A DNA stretch of 64,000 nt from Streptococcus infantis SPAR10 (GTDB lineage Bacteria > Bacillota > Bacilli > Lactobacillales > Streptococcaceae). Every line of letters begins with the position of its first letter. Position 1 is the stretch's first letter. The notes under the pieces are model-generated. The model was not told where the DNA came from, ran no database searches, and worked only from the letters and a program-made list of their open reading frames with translations. Where the stretch lies: positions 7,501 through 71,500 of the forward strand of contig NZ_ALCH01000004.1 in assembly GCF_000279535.1 (NCBI RefSeq), read 5' to 3'. The position numbers and the translations under genes were made by a program. Of this stretch, positions 1 through 6,641 are shown piece after piece.

Positions 1-195
1 AATGTTGTTGAATGGGGCATTGCAAATCCACATGAAGCAGTTATGATGGCCAGTCTCAACCCAGCAAAATCAGTTCATATTGATGACGTTTGTGGACAAA
101 TCCGTGAAGGCTACGATGCTGACTTTATCGTTCTTGATAAGGATTTGGAATTGGTAGCAACTTACCTTGATGGTGAAAAACGTTATCAAGCATAA
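1..195 (+). CDS. nagA: N-acetylglucosamine-6-phosphate deacetylase, 3' end only
   Basis: The frame is open from base 1 to a TAA at 193-195 and gives the last 64 residues of a protein whose start lies left of the window. The tail contains NPAKS, then GQIREGYDADFIVLDKD and a final YLDGEKRYQA, typical of the C-terminal beta-sandwich of amidohydrolases such as NagA. NagA removes acetate from GlcNAc-6-phosphate in cytosolic amino-sugar catabolism. In pneumococcus nagA also lies beside the alcohol dehydrogenase and comG genes, which supports the call. The catalytic residues are outside the window. Confidence 0.85.
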   Translation, partial: NVVEWGIANPHEAVMMASLNPAKSVHIDDVCGQIREGYDADFIVLDKDLELVATYLDGEKRYQA

Positions 196-200
196 TCTCT

Positions 201-233
201 AAAGTAGAAACTAGTTTAGTTTCTACTTTTTTT
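201..233 (+). terminator. Rho-independent terminator of nagA
   Basis: An 11-bp stem (201-211 with 219-229) encloses a 7-nt loop and runs into a T tract. It begins six bases after the nagA stop. Confidence 0.85.
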
Positions 234-335
234 AATTTAGTTTGTTAATTTCTTCACATATTACTTGATTTTCTTTATGGAAAGGCTTACAATTATGATA
301 TAAACAATACAAATAAAAAAACGGAGGTAAGCTTT

Positions 336-1394
336 ATGAAAGCCTATACTTATGTTAAACCAGGACTTGCTTCATTTGTTGATGTTGACAAACCAGTTAT
401 TCGCAAGCCAACTGACGCTATTGTGCGTATTGTAAAAACTACTATTTGTGGAACAGATCTTCATATTATCAAAGGAGATGTCCCTGCATGTAAGAGTGGA
501 ACTATCCTTGGCCATGAAGGAATCGGGATTGTAGAGGAAGTTGGAGCAGGCGTTTCAAACTTCAAAAAAGGCGATAAGGTTTTGATTTCTTGTGTTTGTG
601 CCTGTGGTAAATGCTACTACTGTAAAAAGGGTATCTATGCCCACTGTGAAGACGAAGGCGGTTGGATTTTTGGACATTTGATCGACGGTATGCAAGCCGA
701 ATATCTTCGTGTTCCTCATGCTGATAATACTCTCTATCACACTCCAGCTGATTTGTCTGATGAAGCCTTGGTTATGTTATCTGATATCCTACCAACTGGT
801 TATGAAATTGGTGTCTTAAAAGGGAAAGTAGAGCCTGGTTGTAGTGTGGCAATCGTTGGTTCAGGTCCAGTAGGCTTAGCAGCTCTATTGACTGCTCAAT
901 TCTATTCACCTGCTAAATTGATCATGGTAGACCTAGACGATAACCGTTTGGATACTGCAGTTTCTTTCGGTGCTACTCATAAGATTAATTCTTCAGACCC
1001 TGAAAAAGCAATTCAAGAAATTTATGATTTAACAGATGGTAGAGGTGTGGATGTTGCTATAGAAGCTGTTGGTATTCCTGAAACGTTTGATCTCTGCCAA
1101 AAGATTATCGGTGTAGATGGAACAGTAGCCAACTGTGGTGTGCATGGTAAACCAGTTCAGTTTGATTTGGATACTCTATGGATTCGTAACATTAACGTAA
1201 CTACCGGCTTGGTTTCTACCAACACAACTCCTCAGCTTTTGAAAGCTTTAGAAAGTCATAAAATTGAACCAGAAAAATTGGTAACTCATTACTTCAAACT
1301 AAGTGAAATTGAAAAGGCCTATGAAGTATTTGGTAAGGCTGCAGATCATCATGCGATTAAGGTTATCATTGAAAACGATATTTCAGAAGGTTAA
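336..1394 (+). CDS. Zinc-dependent alcohol dehydrogenase (MDR family)
   Basis: This 352-residue medium-chain dehydrogenase should oxidise an alcohol, or reduce an aldehyde, with NAD(H) in the cytosol. The catalytic zinc ligands are Cys38 (ICGTD) and His60-Glu61 (GHE). The structural zinc set is Cys90, Cys93, Cys96 and Cys104 in the usual C-x2-C-x2-C-x7-C spacing. The Rossmann motif GSGPVG is at 175-180 and an acidic residue near 199 (MVDLDDNR) suggests NAD rather than NADP. GGAGG at 323-327 fixes the start. It is a single gene with terminators on both sides. The exact substrate cannot be read from the sequence. Confidence 0.9.
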   Translation: MKAYTYVKPGLASFVDVDKPVIRKPTDAIVRIVKTTICGTDLHIIKGDVPACKSGTILGHEGIGIVEEVGAGVSNFKKGDKVLISCVCACGKCYYCKKGIYAHCEDEGGWIFGHLIDGMQAEYLRVPHADNTLYHTPADLSDEALVMLSDILPTGYEIGVLKGKVEPGCSVAIVGSGPVGLAALLTAQFYSPAKLIMVDLDDNRLDTAVSFGATHKINSSDPEKAIQEIYDLTDGRGVDVAIEAVGIPETFDLCQKIIGVDGTVANCGVHGKPVQFDLDTLWIRNINVTTGLVSTNTTPQLLKALESHKIEPEKLVTHYFKLSEIEKAYEVFGKAADHHAIKVIIENDISEG

Positions 1395-1403
1395 TCGAAT
1401 TTT

Positions 1404-1440
1404 GAATCCAGTTATTCTTTTTAGAATAGCTGGATTTTTT
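1404..1440 (+). terminator. Terminator after the alcohol dehydrogenase
   Basis: A long stem (about 1405-1418 with 1422-1435) has one mismatch region and a short T-rich loop, and is followed by six Ts. Confidence 0.8.
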
Positions 1441-1500
1441 GAAAATATTAGATAATTCGTGAAAGCAAGCAAATTTCTTTCATTGTTCTTAAAATTTCGC

Positions 1501-1506
1501 TATAAT
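1501..1506 (+). promoter_or_regulatory. -10 element (TATAAT) of the DUF1033 gene
   Basis: A consensus TATAAT lies 24 bases before the ATG at 1531. No convincing -35 was seen. It shows that the upstream in-frame codons from 1459 are not part of the message. Confidence 0.6.
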
Positions 1507-1530
1507 ATACGATACAAAGGAAATGAAACT

Positions 1531-1908
1531 ATGTATCGAGTTATAGAAATGTACGGGGATTTTGAACCTTGGTGGTTCATAGAAGGATGGGAAGAAGACG
1601 TCATTAGTAGTAAGAAATTTGAAAATTACTATGATGCCTTGAAGTATTATAAATCTTGCTGGTTTGAACTGGAAAAGAAAATTCCACTATATAAAAGTCG
1701 AGGAGACTTAATGACCATATTTTGGAATCCGGAGGATAAGCGTTGGTGTGAGGAATGTGATGAATTTCTGCAGCAATATCATTCCTTGGCTTTACTGGAA
1801 GATGGTCAAGTTATACCAGATGAAAAATTCAGACCGGGTTATGAAAAACAAACTGGTTTAGAAATCCACCGGACGTGTCGCATCAAAAATGATGGAACAA
1901 CTTTTTAA
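1531..1908 (+). CDS. DUF1033 family protein
   Basis: This 125-residue acidic, tryptophan-rich protein begins MYRVIEMYGDFEPWW, the hallmark of the DUF1033 family that sits next to comGA in streptococci. No function is established. I chose the ATG at 1531 because AAAGGAAA precedes it and because a TATAAT at 1501-1506 lies inside the longer in-frame extension from 1459. It is followed by its own terminator, so it is probably not part of the comG transcript despite its conserved position beside it. Confidence 0.8.
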   Translation: MYRVIEMYGDFEPWWFIEGWEEDVISSKKFENYYDALKYYKSCWFELEKKIPLYKSRGDLMTIFWNPEDKRWCEECDEFLQQYHSLALLEDGQVIPDEKFRPGYEKQTGLEIHRTCRIKNDGTTF

Positions 1909-1927
1909 TAAAGTTGTTCTTTTTTTT
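1895..1927 (+). terminator. Terminator overlapping the DUF1033 stop codon
   Basis: A perfect 10-bp stem (1895-1904 with 1910-1919) encloses a 5-nt loop and ends in eight Ts. The stop codon lies inside the hairpin, and the T tract leads directly into the comG promoter region. Confidence 0.85.
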
Positions 1928-1935
1928 GTATTTTC

Positions 1936-1943
1936 TTCGAATA
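1936..1943 (+). promoter_or_regulatory. Combox (ComX/SigX promoter) of the comG operon
   Basis: TTCGAATA matches 7 of 8 bases of the late-competence consensus TACGAATA and is preceded by a T-rich stretch, as is usual for these promoters. It lies 18 bases before the comGA ATG, with GGAGGG at 1952-1957 as the ribosome site. No sigma-A promoter is evident, so the operon is expected only during competence. Confidence 0.75.
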
Positions 1944-1961
1944 ATTAACTGAGGAGGGAAT

Positions 1962-2903
1962 ATGGTACAAGCACTTGCACAAGAATTGATTAGTCTCGCA
2001 AAAAAGGATGGAGCTCAGGATATCTATTTTATTCCCAAGGACAAGGGTTATGAGTTGCATATGCGAATAGGTGATGAAAGGCGTTTGATTAATAGCTATG
2101 ACTTTGAAAAGTTGGGCGCAGTGATTAGTCACTTTAAATTTATTGCGGGGATGAATGTTGGAGAAAAGCGTCGTAGTCAACTGGGTTCCTGTGATTATCA
2201 GCATGATGGCAAGGTTTCTTCACTACGCTTATCGACGGTAGGAGATTATCGTGGTCATGAGAGTTTAGTTATTCGCCTTTTGCACGATGAAGAACAAGAG
2301 TTGCACTTCTGGTTTCAAGACCTTAAGGAACTGGAAAAGGGCTTTAGGCAACGCGGCCTTTATCTATTTGCAGGACCTGTAGGAAGTGGTAAAACTACCT
2401 TAATGCATGAATTAGCTAAGTCATTGTTTAAGGGACAACAAGTCATGTCCATTGAGGACCCAGTCGAGATTAAGCAAGAAGAGATGCTGCAATTACAACT
2501 CAATGAAGCTATTGGACTGAGTTATGAAAACTTGATAAAACTTTCTTTGCGGCACCGCCCAGATCTTTTAATCATTGGGGAAATTCGAGATAGCGAAACA
2601 GCCCGTGCTGTTGTAAGAGCTAGCTTAACGGGAGCTACAGTGTTTTCGACCATACATGCAAAGAGTATTCGTGGGGTCTATGAGCGTCTTTTAGAACTGG
2701 GTGTCAGTGAAGATGAACTCGCAGTTGTTTTACAAGGTGTTTGCTACCAGAGACTAATCGGGGGAGGAGGAATTATTGATTTTGCAAACCAAAAATATTC
2801 AGAACACCAGGCAGAAAAGTGGAATGAGCACATTGATCAGCTTCTTAAAGACGGACATATCACTGCCCTTCAAGCTGAAACGGAGAAAATTAGCTACCAG
2901 TAA
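1962..2903 (+). CDS. comGA: Competence pilus assembly ATPase ComGA
   Basis: This PulE/VirB11-type ATPase of 313 residues powers assembly of the competence type IV pilus at the cytoplasmic membrane. Walker A (GPVGSGKT) is at 138-145, the Asp box (IEDPVE) at 164-169, and Walker B (DLLIIGE) at about 201-207, followed by a His box region (FSTIHAKS). It is the first gene of the seven-gene comG (cgl) operon, directly behind the combox. Pneumococcal CglA has the same size and position. The gene overlaps comGB. Confidence 0.95.
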   Translation: MVQALAQELISLAKKDGAQDIYFIPKDKGYELHMRIGDERRLINSYDFEKLGAVISHFKFIAGMNVGEKRRSQLGSCDYQHDGKVSSLRLSTVGDYRGHESLVIRLLHDEEQELHFWFQDLKELEKGFRQRGLYLFAGPVGSGKTTLMHELAKSLFKGQQVMSIEDPVEIKQEEMLQLQLNEAIGLSYENLIKLSLRHRPDLLIIGEIRDSETARAVVRASLTGATVFSTIHAKSIRGVYERLLELGVSEDELAVVLQGVCYQRLIGGGGIIDFANQKYSEHQAEKWNEHIDQLLKDGHITALQAETEKISYQ

Positions 2904-3867
2904 GCAGAAGAAAATTATCACTCTCTTTAACAATTTGTTTTCTAGTGGTTTTCACTTGGTAGAAATCATTTCCTTTCTTGATAGAAGTCTTTTGTTGGAG
3001 AAGGAATATGTTTCACAGATGCGCCTAGGACTATCGAAAGGAAAATCTTTCTCGGAAATGATGGGGAATTTAGGTTTTTCGAGTGCGATTGTCACTCAAC
3101 TTTCATTGGCTGAAGTTCATGGAAATCTCCATTTGAGTTTGGGGAAAATTGAAGAATATTTGGATAATCTTGCTAAGGTCAAGAAGAAGTTAATTGAAGT
3201 TGCGACCTACCCACTTATTTTGCTAGCTTTCTTACTGCTCATAATGTTGGGGTTGCGAAATTATCTCTTGCCCCAACTGGATAGTAGTAACATAGCTACC
3301 TTAGTGATTAGTAACCTGCCACAGATTTTTCTTGGGCTTACTCTGGCACTAAGTTTTGCATCTTTAACAGGGCTGATTTTCTACAGGAAATCTAAGAAGA
3401 TACAAGTCTTTTCTTTTCTAGCTAGAATCCCCTTTTTAGGTGTGTTTGTTCAGTATTATCTAACTGCCTATTATGCTCGGGAATGGGGAAATATGATTGG
3501 ACAAGGTTTAGAGTTGGCACAGATTTTTCAGATGATGCAGGAGCAAGGGAATCCTCTTTTTAAGGAAATTGGATACGATTTAGATCAATCTTTGCAAAAT
3601 GGGCAGGAATTTTCTAAGGTTGTTCAGACCTATCCCTTCTTTAGAAAGGAGTTGGGATTAATCATTGAATATGGAGAGGTTAAATCCAAGTTGGGAAGCG
3701 AATTGGAAATCTATGCGGAAAAAACTTGGGAATCCTTCTTTACTCGAGTCAATCGGACCATGAACCTTGTTCAACCACTGGTCTTTATTTTTGTAGCCCT
3801 GCTAATCGTTTTATTGTATGCAGCTATGTTGCTGCCAATGTATCAAAATATGGAGGTAAATTTTTAG
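2824..3867 (+). CDS. comGB: Competence pilus platform membrane protein ComGB
   Basis: This GspF/PilC-type polytopic protein of about 347 residues forms the inner-membrane platform of the competence pilus. Hydrophobic segments are seen around the middle (LILLAFLLLIMLGLR), after it (a stretch near NLPQIFLGLTLALS), and at the C-terminus (LVFIFVALLIVLLYAAMLLP). The frame stays open further upstream, but the ATG at 2824 (MSTLISFLK) gives a length close to pneumococcal CglB. It overlaps comGA by about 80 bases in another frame, which implies translational coupling. The exact start is uncertain. Confidence 0.9.
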   Translation: MSTLISFLKTDISLPFKLKRRKLATSKQKKIITLFNNLFSSGFHLVEIISFLDRSLLLEKEYVSQMRLGLSKGKSFSEMMGNLGFSSAIVTQLSLAEVHGNLHLSLGKIEEYLDNLAKVKKKLIEVATYPLILLAFLLLIMLGLRNYLLPQLDSSNIATLVISNLPQIFLGLTLALSFASLTGLIFYRKSKKIQVFSFLARIPFLGVFVQYYLTAYYAREWGNMIGQGLELAQIFQMMQEQGNPLFKEIGYDLDQSLQNGQEFSKVVQTYPFFRKELGLIIEYGEVKSKLGSELEIYAEKTWESFFTRVNRTMNLVQPLVFIFVALLIVLLYAAMLLPMYQNMEVNF

Positions 3868-4191
3868 ATGAAAAAAATGATGATGAAATTAAAAGAAACG
3901 AAGGTAAAAGCTTTTACACTGGTAGAAATGTTGGTGGTGTTGCTTATCATTAGCGTCCTACTTTTGCTTTTTGTGCCAAATCTTACTAAGCAAAAGGATG
4001 CAGTCAATGATAAGGGGAAAGCAGCTGTCGTCAAGGTGGTAGAAAGCCAAGCAGAACTCTATAGTCTGGATAAAAATGAAGATGCTAGTCTAGGTAAATT
4101 ACAGGCAGATGGGCGTATCACTGCTGAGCAAGCAAAAGCCTATAAGGAATATCATGCAAAACAAAAGACAAGTCAAACAGTTTCAGATTAG
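3868..4191 (+). CDS. comGC: Major competence pilin ComGC
   Basis: This 107-residue prepilin is the main subunit of the transformation pilus. A short positive leader ends KVKA, followed by FTLVEMLVVLLIISVLLLLFVP, the class III signal cleaved and methylated by ComC (PilD-like) after Ala15. Glu at position +5 of the mature protein is present. GGAGG near 3852 precedes the ATG. The remainder resembles pneumococcal CglC closely. It follows comGB directly and overlaps comGD. Confidence 0.95.
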   Translation: MKKMMMKLKETKVKAFTLVEMLVVLLIISVLLLLFVPNLTKQKDAVNDKGKAAVVKVVESQAELYSLDKNEDASLGKLQADGRITAEQAKAYKEYHAKQKTSQTVSD

Positions 4192-4588
4192 GGCTTTTAC
4201 TATGCTAGAAAGTTTATTGGTCTTAGGAATAGTCAGCCTGTTAGCCTTGGGTTTGTCAAGTTCAGTTCAATCAACTTTTGCAGCTGTGGAAGAACAGATT
4301 TTCTTTATGGAGTTTGAGGAACTTTATCGAGAAACCCAGAAGCGAAGTCTGGCTAGTCAGCAGAAGATGAACTTAATGCTAGAAGAGACAAGTATTGGGA
4401 ATGGCTACCAGAAATTAGCCATCCCTAAAGGTATTCAATTGCAGTCTAATCAGTCAATTACCTTTGATAAGGCAGGAGGGAATTCGTCTCTAGCTAGCGT
4501 GAGATTTCAAACAAGGAAAGAAGTGGTTCGCTACCAACTATATCTAGGAAATGGAAAGATTAAACGTATTCAAGAAGCAAAAAATTAA
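4154..4588 (+). CDS. comGD: Minor competence pseudopilin ComGD
   Basis: A minor pilin of about 144 residues with the prepilin motif IRA/FTMLESLLVLGIVSLLALGLS. The Glu at +5 is conserved. With ComGE, GF and GG it is thought to prime assembly at the pilus tip. I chose the ATG at 4154 because AAGGAA lies just upstream and the longer frame from 4109 runs deep into comGC. It overlaps comGC by 38 bases and comGE by a similar length, as in other streptococcal comG operons. Confidence 0.9.
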   Translation: MQNKRQVKQFQIRAFTMLESLLVLGIVSLLALGLSSSVQSTFAAVEEQIFFMEFEELYRETQKRSLASQQKMNLMLEETSIGNGYQKLAIPKGIQLQSNQSITFDKAGGNSSLASVRFQTRKEVVRYQLYLGNGKIKRIQEAKN

Positions 4589-4853
4589 GGCGGTTATTTT
4601 ACTGGAAGCAGTGATTTCGCTAGCCATTTTTGCAAGTATTGCAACCCTCTTGCTGGGACAAATTCAAGAAAGTAGAAAAAGAGAAGTAGAACTTCTAAAA
4701 CAGGAAGAAGTTTTGCGAGTGGCTCGTATGGCGTTGCAGTCTGGACAAAAGGAGTTAACTGTCAATGGCCTTACGGTTCATGTTGTCTCGAATGAGCGAG
4801 GTTTGGAGGTATACCATGGAACGGAGAAATTACTGGCGATTCAAGACAAGTAG
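4551..4853 (+). CDS. comGE: Minor competence pseudopilin ComGE
   Basis: A 100-residue pseudopilin. The N-terminus [20 protein letters not shown] is a prepilin-like segment in which the cleavage pair is Ala/Val. The membrane helix is followed by a charged coil ([14 protein letters not shown]). AGGAA at 4545-4549 precedes the ATG. Its size and sequence match pneumococcal CglE. It overlaps both neighbours, in keeping with a tightly coupled operon. Confidence 0.9.
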   Translation: MERLNVFKKQKIKAVILLEAVISLAIFASIATLLLGQIQESRKREVELLKQEEVLRVARMALQSGQKELTVNGLTVHVVSNERGLEVYHGTEKLLAIQDK

Positions 4854-5277
4854 GGTCAGAGCTTTTACACTTTTAGAATCCTTGGTTGCCCTCATCGTTA
4901 TTAGTGGTAGCTTGCTTCTTTTTCAATCTATGAGCCGACTCTTGGTTTCAGAAGTTCGCTACCAGCAGAAAAGTGAGCAGAAGGAATGGCTACTATTTGT
5001 GGATCAGCTGGAAGCAGAGTTGAATCGAGCCCAATTTGAAAAAGTGGAGAATGATAGACTTTACCTCAAACAGGAAGGGAAGCCCATTTCCATGGGTAAA
5101 TCAAAGTCAAATGATTTCCGGAAAACAGATGCTAGTGGACGTGGTTATCAACCCATGGTCTACGGTCTAAAATCAGCTCGAATTCAAGAAAAAGGGCAGG
5201 AGCTGCACTTTCATTTTCAGTTTGAAAAGGGACTAGAGAGGGAATTTATCTATCGTGTTGAAAAAGAAAAAAGTTAG
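4816..5277 (+). CDS. comGF: Minor competence pseudopilin ComGF
   Basis: A pseudopilin of about 153 residues with the signal [23 protein letters not shown] and Glu at +5. The C-terminal part carries the ComGF-family features [12 protein letters not shown] and [13 protein letters not shown]. The ATG at 4816 is preceded by GGAGG at 4805-4809, which decides the start over the longer open frame. It overlaps comGE by 38 bases. Confidence 0.9.
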   Translation: MERRNYWRFKTSRVRAFTLLESLVALIVISGSLLLFQSMSRLLVSEVRYQQKSEQKEWLLFVDQLEAELNRAQFEKVENDRLYLKQEGKPISMGKSKSNDFRKTDASGRGYQPMVYGLKSARIQEKGQELHFHFQFEKGLEREFIYRVEKEKS

Positions 5278-5665
5278 AGCAGGAGTTCTCCTATACGCTA
5301 TCACTATTGCTGGAATTTTTAGTCTTTTGTTGCAGTTTTATCTAAATCGGCAAGTAGCACATCATCAGGATTATGCCTTAAATAAAGAAAAATTGGTGGC
5401 TTATGCGATGGCAAAGAGAACCTATGAGAAAGCTAGTTCTGAGAGTGGCCAGCAGTCATTTAATGTAGGAAAGTCAACTTATCGTAGTGACGAAAAGGGC
5501 TTTACAACAACTGTCAATACTGGAAAAAATCAATTTGAATTTCACTTTCCATATTTGAAAAAACCTGACCAAAAGTCTAAGAAAACAGAAAACAAGCCCA
5601 AAGAAGGAAATGAGGAGAAAAAAGAAGAAGGGCGCAAAAAAGAGACTGCTAGGTCTTCCAAATGA
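5255..5665 (+). CDS. comGG: Competence protein ComGG
   Basis: The last comG gene encodes about 136 residues: a short basic leader ([31 protein letters not shown]), one membrane helix, and a very lysine/glutamate-rich tail ([11 protein letters not shown]). The start is GTG at 5255 (TTG at 5258 is possible), overlapping the comGF end, with AGAGAGGG some 11 bases upstream. ComGG proteins lack a good prepilin site, as here. In pneumococcus a methyltransferase gene and ackA follow; here a phosphatase gene with its own promoter does. Confidence 0.85.
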   Translation: MLKKKKVRAGVLLYAITIAGIFSLLLQFYLNRQVAHHQDYALNKEKLVAYAMAKRTYEKASSESGQQSFNVGKSTYRSDEKGFTTTVNTGKNQFEFHFPYLKKPDQKSKKTENKPKEGNEEKKEEGRKKETARSSK

Positions 5666-5719
5666 GCACCTTCAAAGAAGGGCACAGAGTAGTTTGGACG
5701 AGGTTTTTACCTGAAATCA

Positions 5720-5728
5720 TGCTATAAT
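5720..5728 (+). promoter_or_regulatory. Extended -10 promoter of the phosphatase gene
   Basis: TGCTATAAT (an extended -10) stands 23 bases before the ATG at 5751, with no clear -35. TGGAGGACAG supplies the ribosome site. Confidence 0.65.
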
Positions 5729-5750
5729 AGATACATATGGAGGACAGAAT

Positions 5751-6452
5751 ATGTCAAGTGTAAAATTGTATCTAGTGCGTCATGGGAAAACAATGTTTAA
5801 TACGATTGGGCGTGCTCAAGGTTGGAGTGATACTCCTTTAACAGCTGAAGGTGAGCGAGGTATTCACGAATTGGGAATTGGTTTGCGTGAGTCAGGCTTA
5901 ACCTTCGAGCGTGCTTATTCAAGTGACTCAGGACGTACCATCCAGACTATGGGAATTATCCTTGAGGAGCTTGGTTTGACAGGTCAAATTCCTTATCGTA
6001 TGGATAAGAGAATCCGTGAGTGGTGCTTTGGTAGCTTTGATGGTGCTTATGATGGAGACCTATTTATGGGCATCATTCCTCGTATCTTTAATGTCGATCA
6101 TGTGCATCGTTTGTCCTATGCGGAGCTAGCTGAAGGTTTGGTAGAAGTGGATACAGCAGGCTGGGCTGAAGGATGGGAAAAACTAAGTGGTCGTATCTGG
6201 GAAGGCTTTGAAGCCATTGCCAAGGAAATGGAAACCAATGGTGGAGGAAATGCTCTCGTTGTCAGTCATGGAATGACTATTGGAACTATTGTTTACCTCA
6301 TTAACGGCATGCATCCACATGGTCTTGATAACGGAAGTGTGACGATTCTAGAGTACGAAGATGGTCAGTTCTCAGTCCAGATTGTTGGGGACTGTAGCTA
6401 CCGTGAAATTGGACGAATTAAGCTAGACGAGCAAGCTAGTTCAGAACAATAA
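5751..6452 (+). CDS. Histidine phosphatase superfamily protein (phosphoglycerate mutase-like)
   Basis: A 233-residue branch-1 histidine phosphatase. The phosphohistidine motif LVRHGKT is at residues 8-14, a second catalytic region is RIREWCFGSFDG, and the second His is in VVSHGMTIG. These enzymes go through a phospho-His intermediate, but substrates range from sugar phosphates to proteins. The sequence does not show the features of a cofactor-dependent glycolytic mutase, so true mutase activity should not be assumed. It is monocistronic between the comG operon and patAB. Confidence 0.85.
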   Translation: MSSVKLYLVRHGKTMFNTIGRAQGWSDTPLTAEGERGIHELGIGLRESGLTFERAYSSDSGRTIQTMGIILEELGLTGQIPYRMDKRIREWCFGSFDGAYDGDLFMGIIPRIFNVDHVHRLSYAELAEGLVEVDTAGWAEGWEKLSGRIWEGFEAIAKEMETNGGGNALVVSHGMTIGTIVYLINGMHPHGLDNGSVTILEYEDGQFSVQIVGDCSYREIGRIKLDEQASSEQ

Positions 6453-6492
6453 AATTCAGCACTAAATTTAGAAGAATTTTTAAAGGATTGAT

Positions 6493-6559
6493 AGAATGCT
6501 AATGTCGTGCTTGCACAAGCTTCTGAGAGCTGAGTGCTTTGACAATAGCATTCTTTTTT
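6493..6559 (+). terminator. Branched hairpin with T tract between the phosphatase gene and patA
   Basis: The outer stem pairs 6493-6501 with 6546-6554 and 6503-6506 with 6541-6544, with one A on each side unpaired. The interior can fold further (GCAC with GTGC). Six Ts follow. It can serve as the phosphatase terminator. Its right arm also contains the -35 of the patA promoter. Confidence 0.7.
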
Positions 6560-6567
6560 GTTAGAAT
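6539..6567 (+). promoter_or_regulatory. patA promoter
   Basis: TTGACA at 6539-6544 and TAGAAT at 6562-6567 are separated by exactly 17 bases. Transcription should begin near 6574. Confidence 0.8.
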
Positions 6568-6576
6568 AGTATCAAC

Positions 6577-6588
6577 ATGAAAGCATAA
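6577..6588 (+). other. Possible three-codon leader ORF (M-K-A) of patAB
   Basis: ATG-AAA-GCA-TAA starts about 3 bases from the predicted transcript 5' end, has no Shine-Dalgarno, and stops 3 bases before the attenuator hairpin. Translation is inferred from position only. Confidence 0.3.
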
Positions 6589-6591
6589 GAA

Positions 6592-6619
6592 GGGACTGAC
6601 AGAACTGTCGTCCCCTTTT
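6592..6619 (+). promoter_or_regulatory. Transcriptional attenuator hairpin in the patA leader
   Basis: GGGAC-T-GACAG pairs with CTGTC-GTCCC (6592-6602 with 6605-6614) and is followed by CTTTTG. A terminator in the patA leader whose loss causes constitutive PatAB overproduction is known in pneumococcus. CCCCTT at 6612-6617 can instead pair with AAGGGG at 6630-6635, which is the patA ribosome site. Confidence 0.7.
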
Positions 6620-6641
6620 GTCTATCTTATAAGGGGGAAAT

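Noticed and set aside
1459..1530. In-frame N-terminal extension of the DUF1033 protein
   Set aside because: It contains the TATAAT of the gene's own promoter, has no ribosome site, and the family begins at the ATG 1531.
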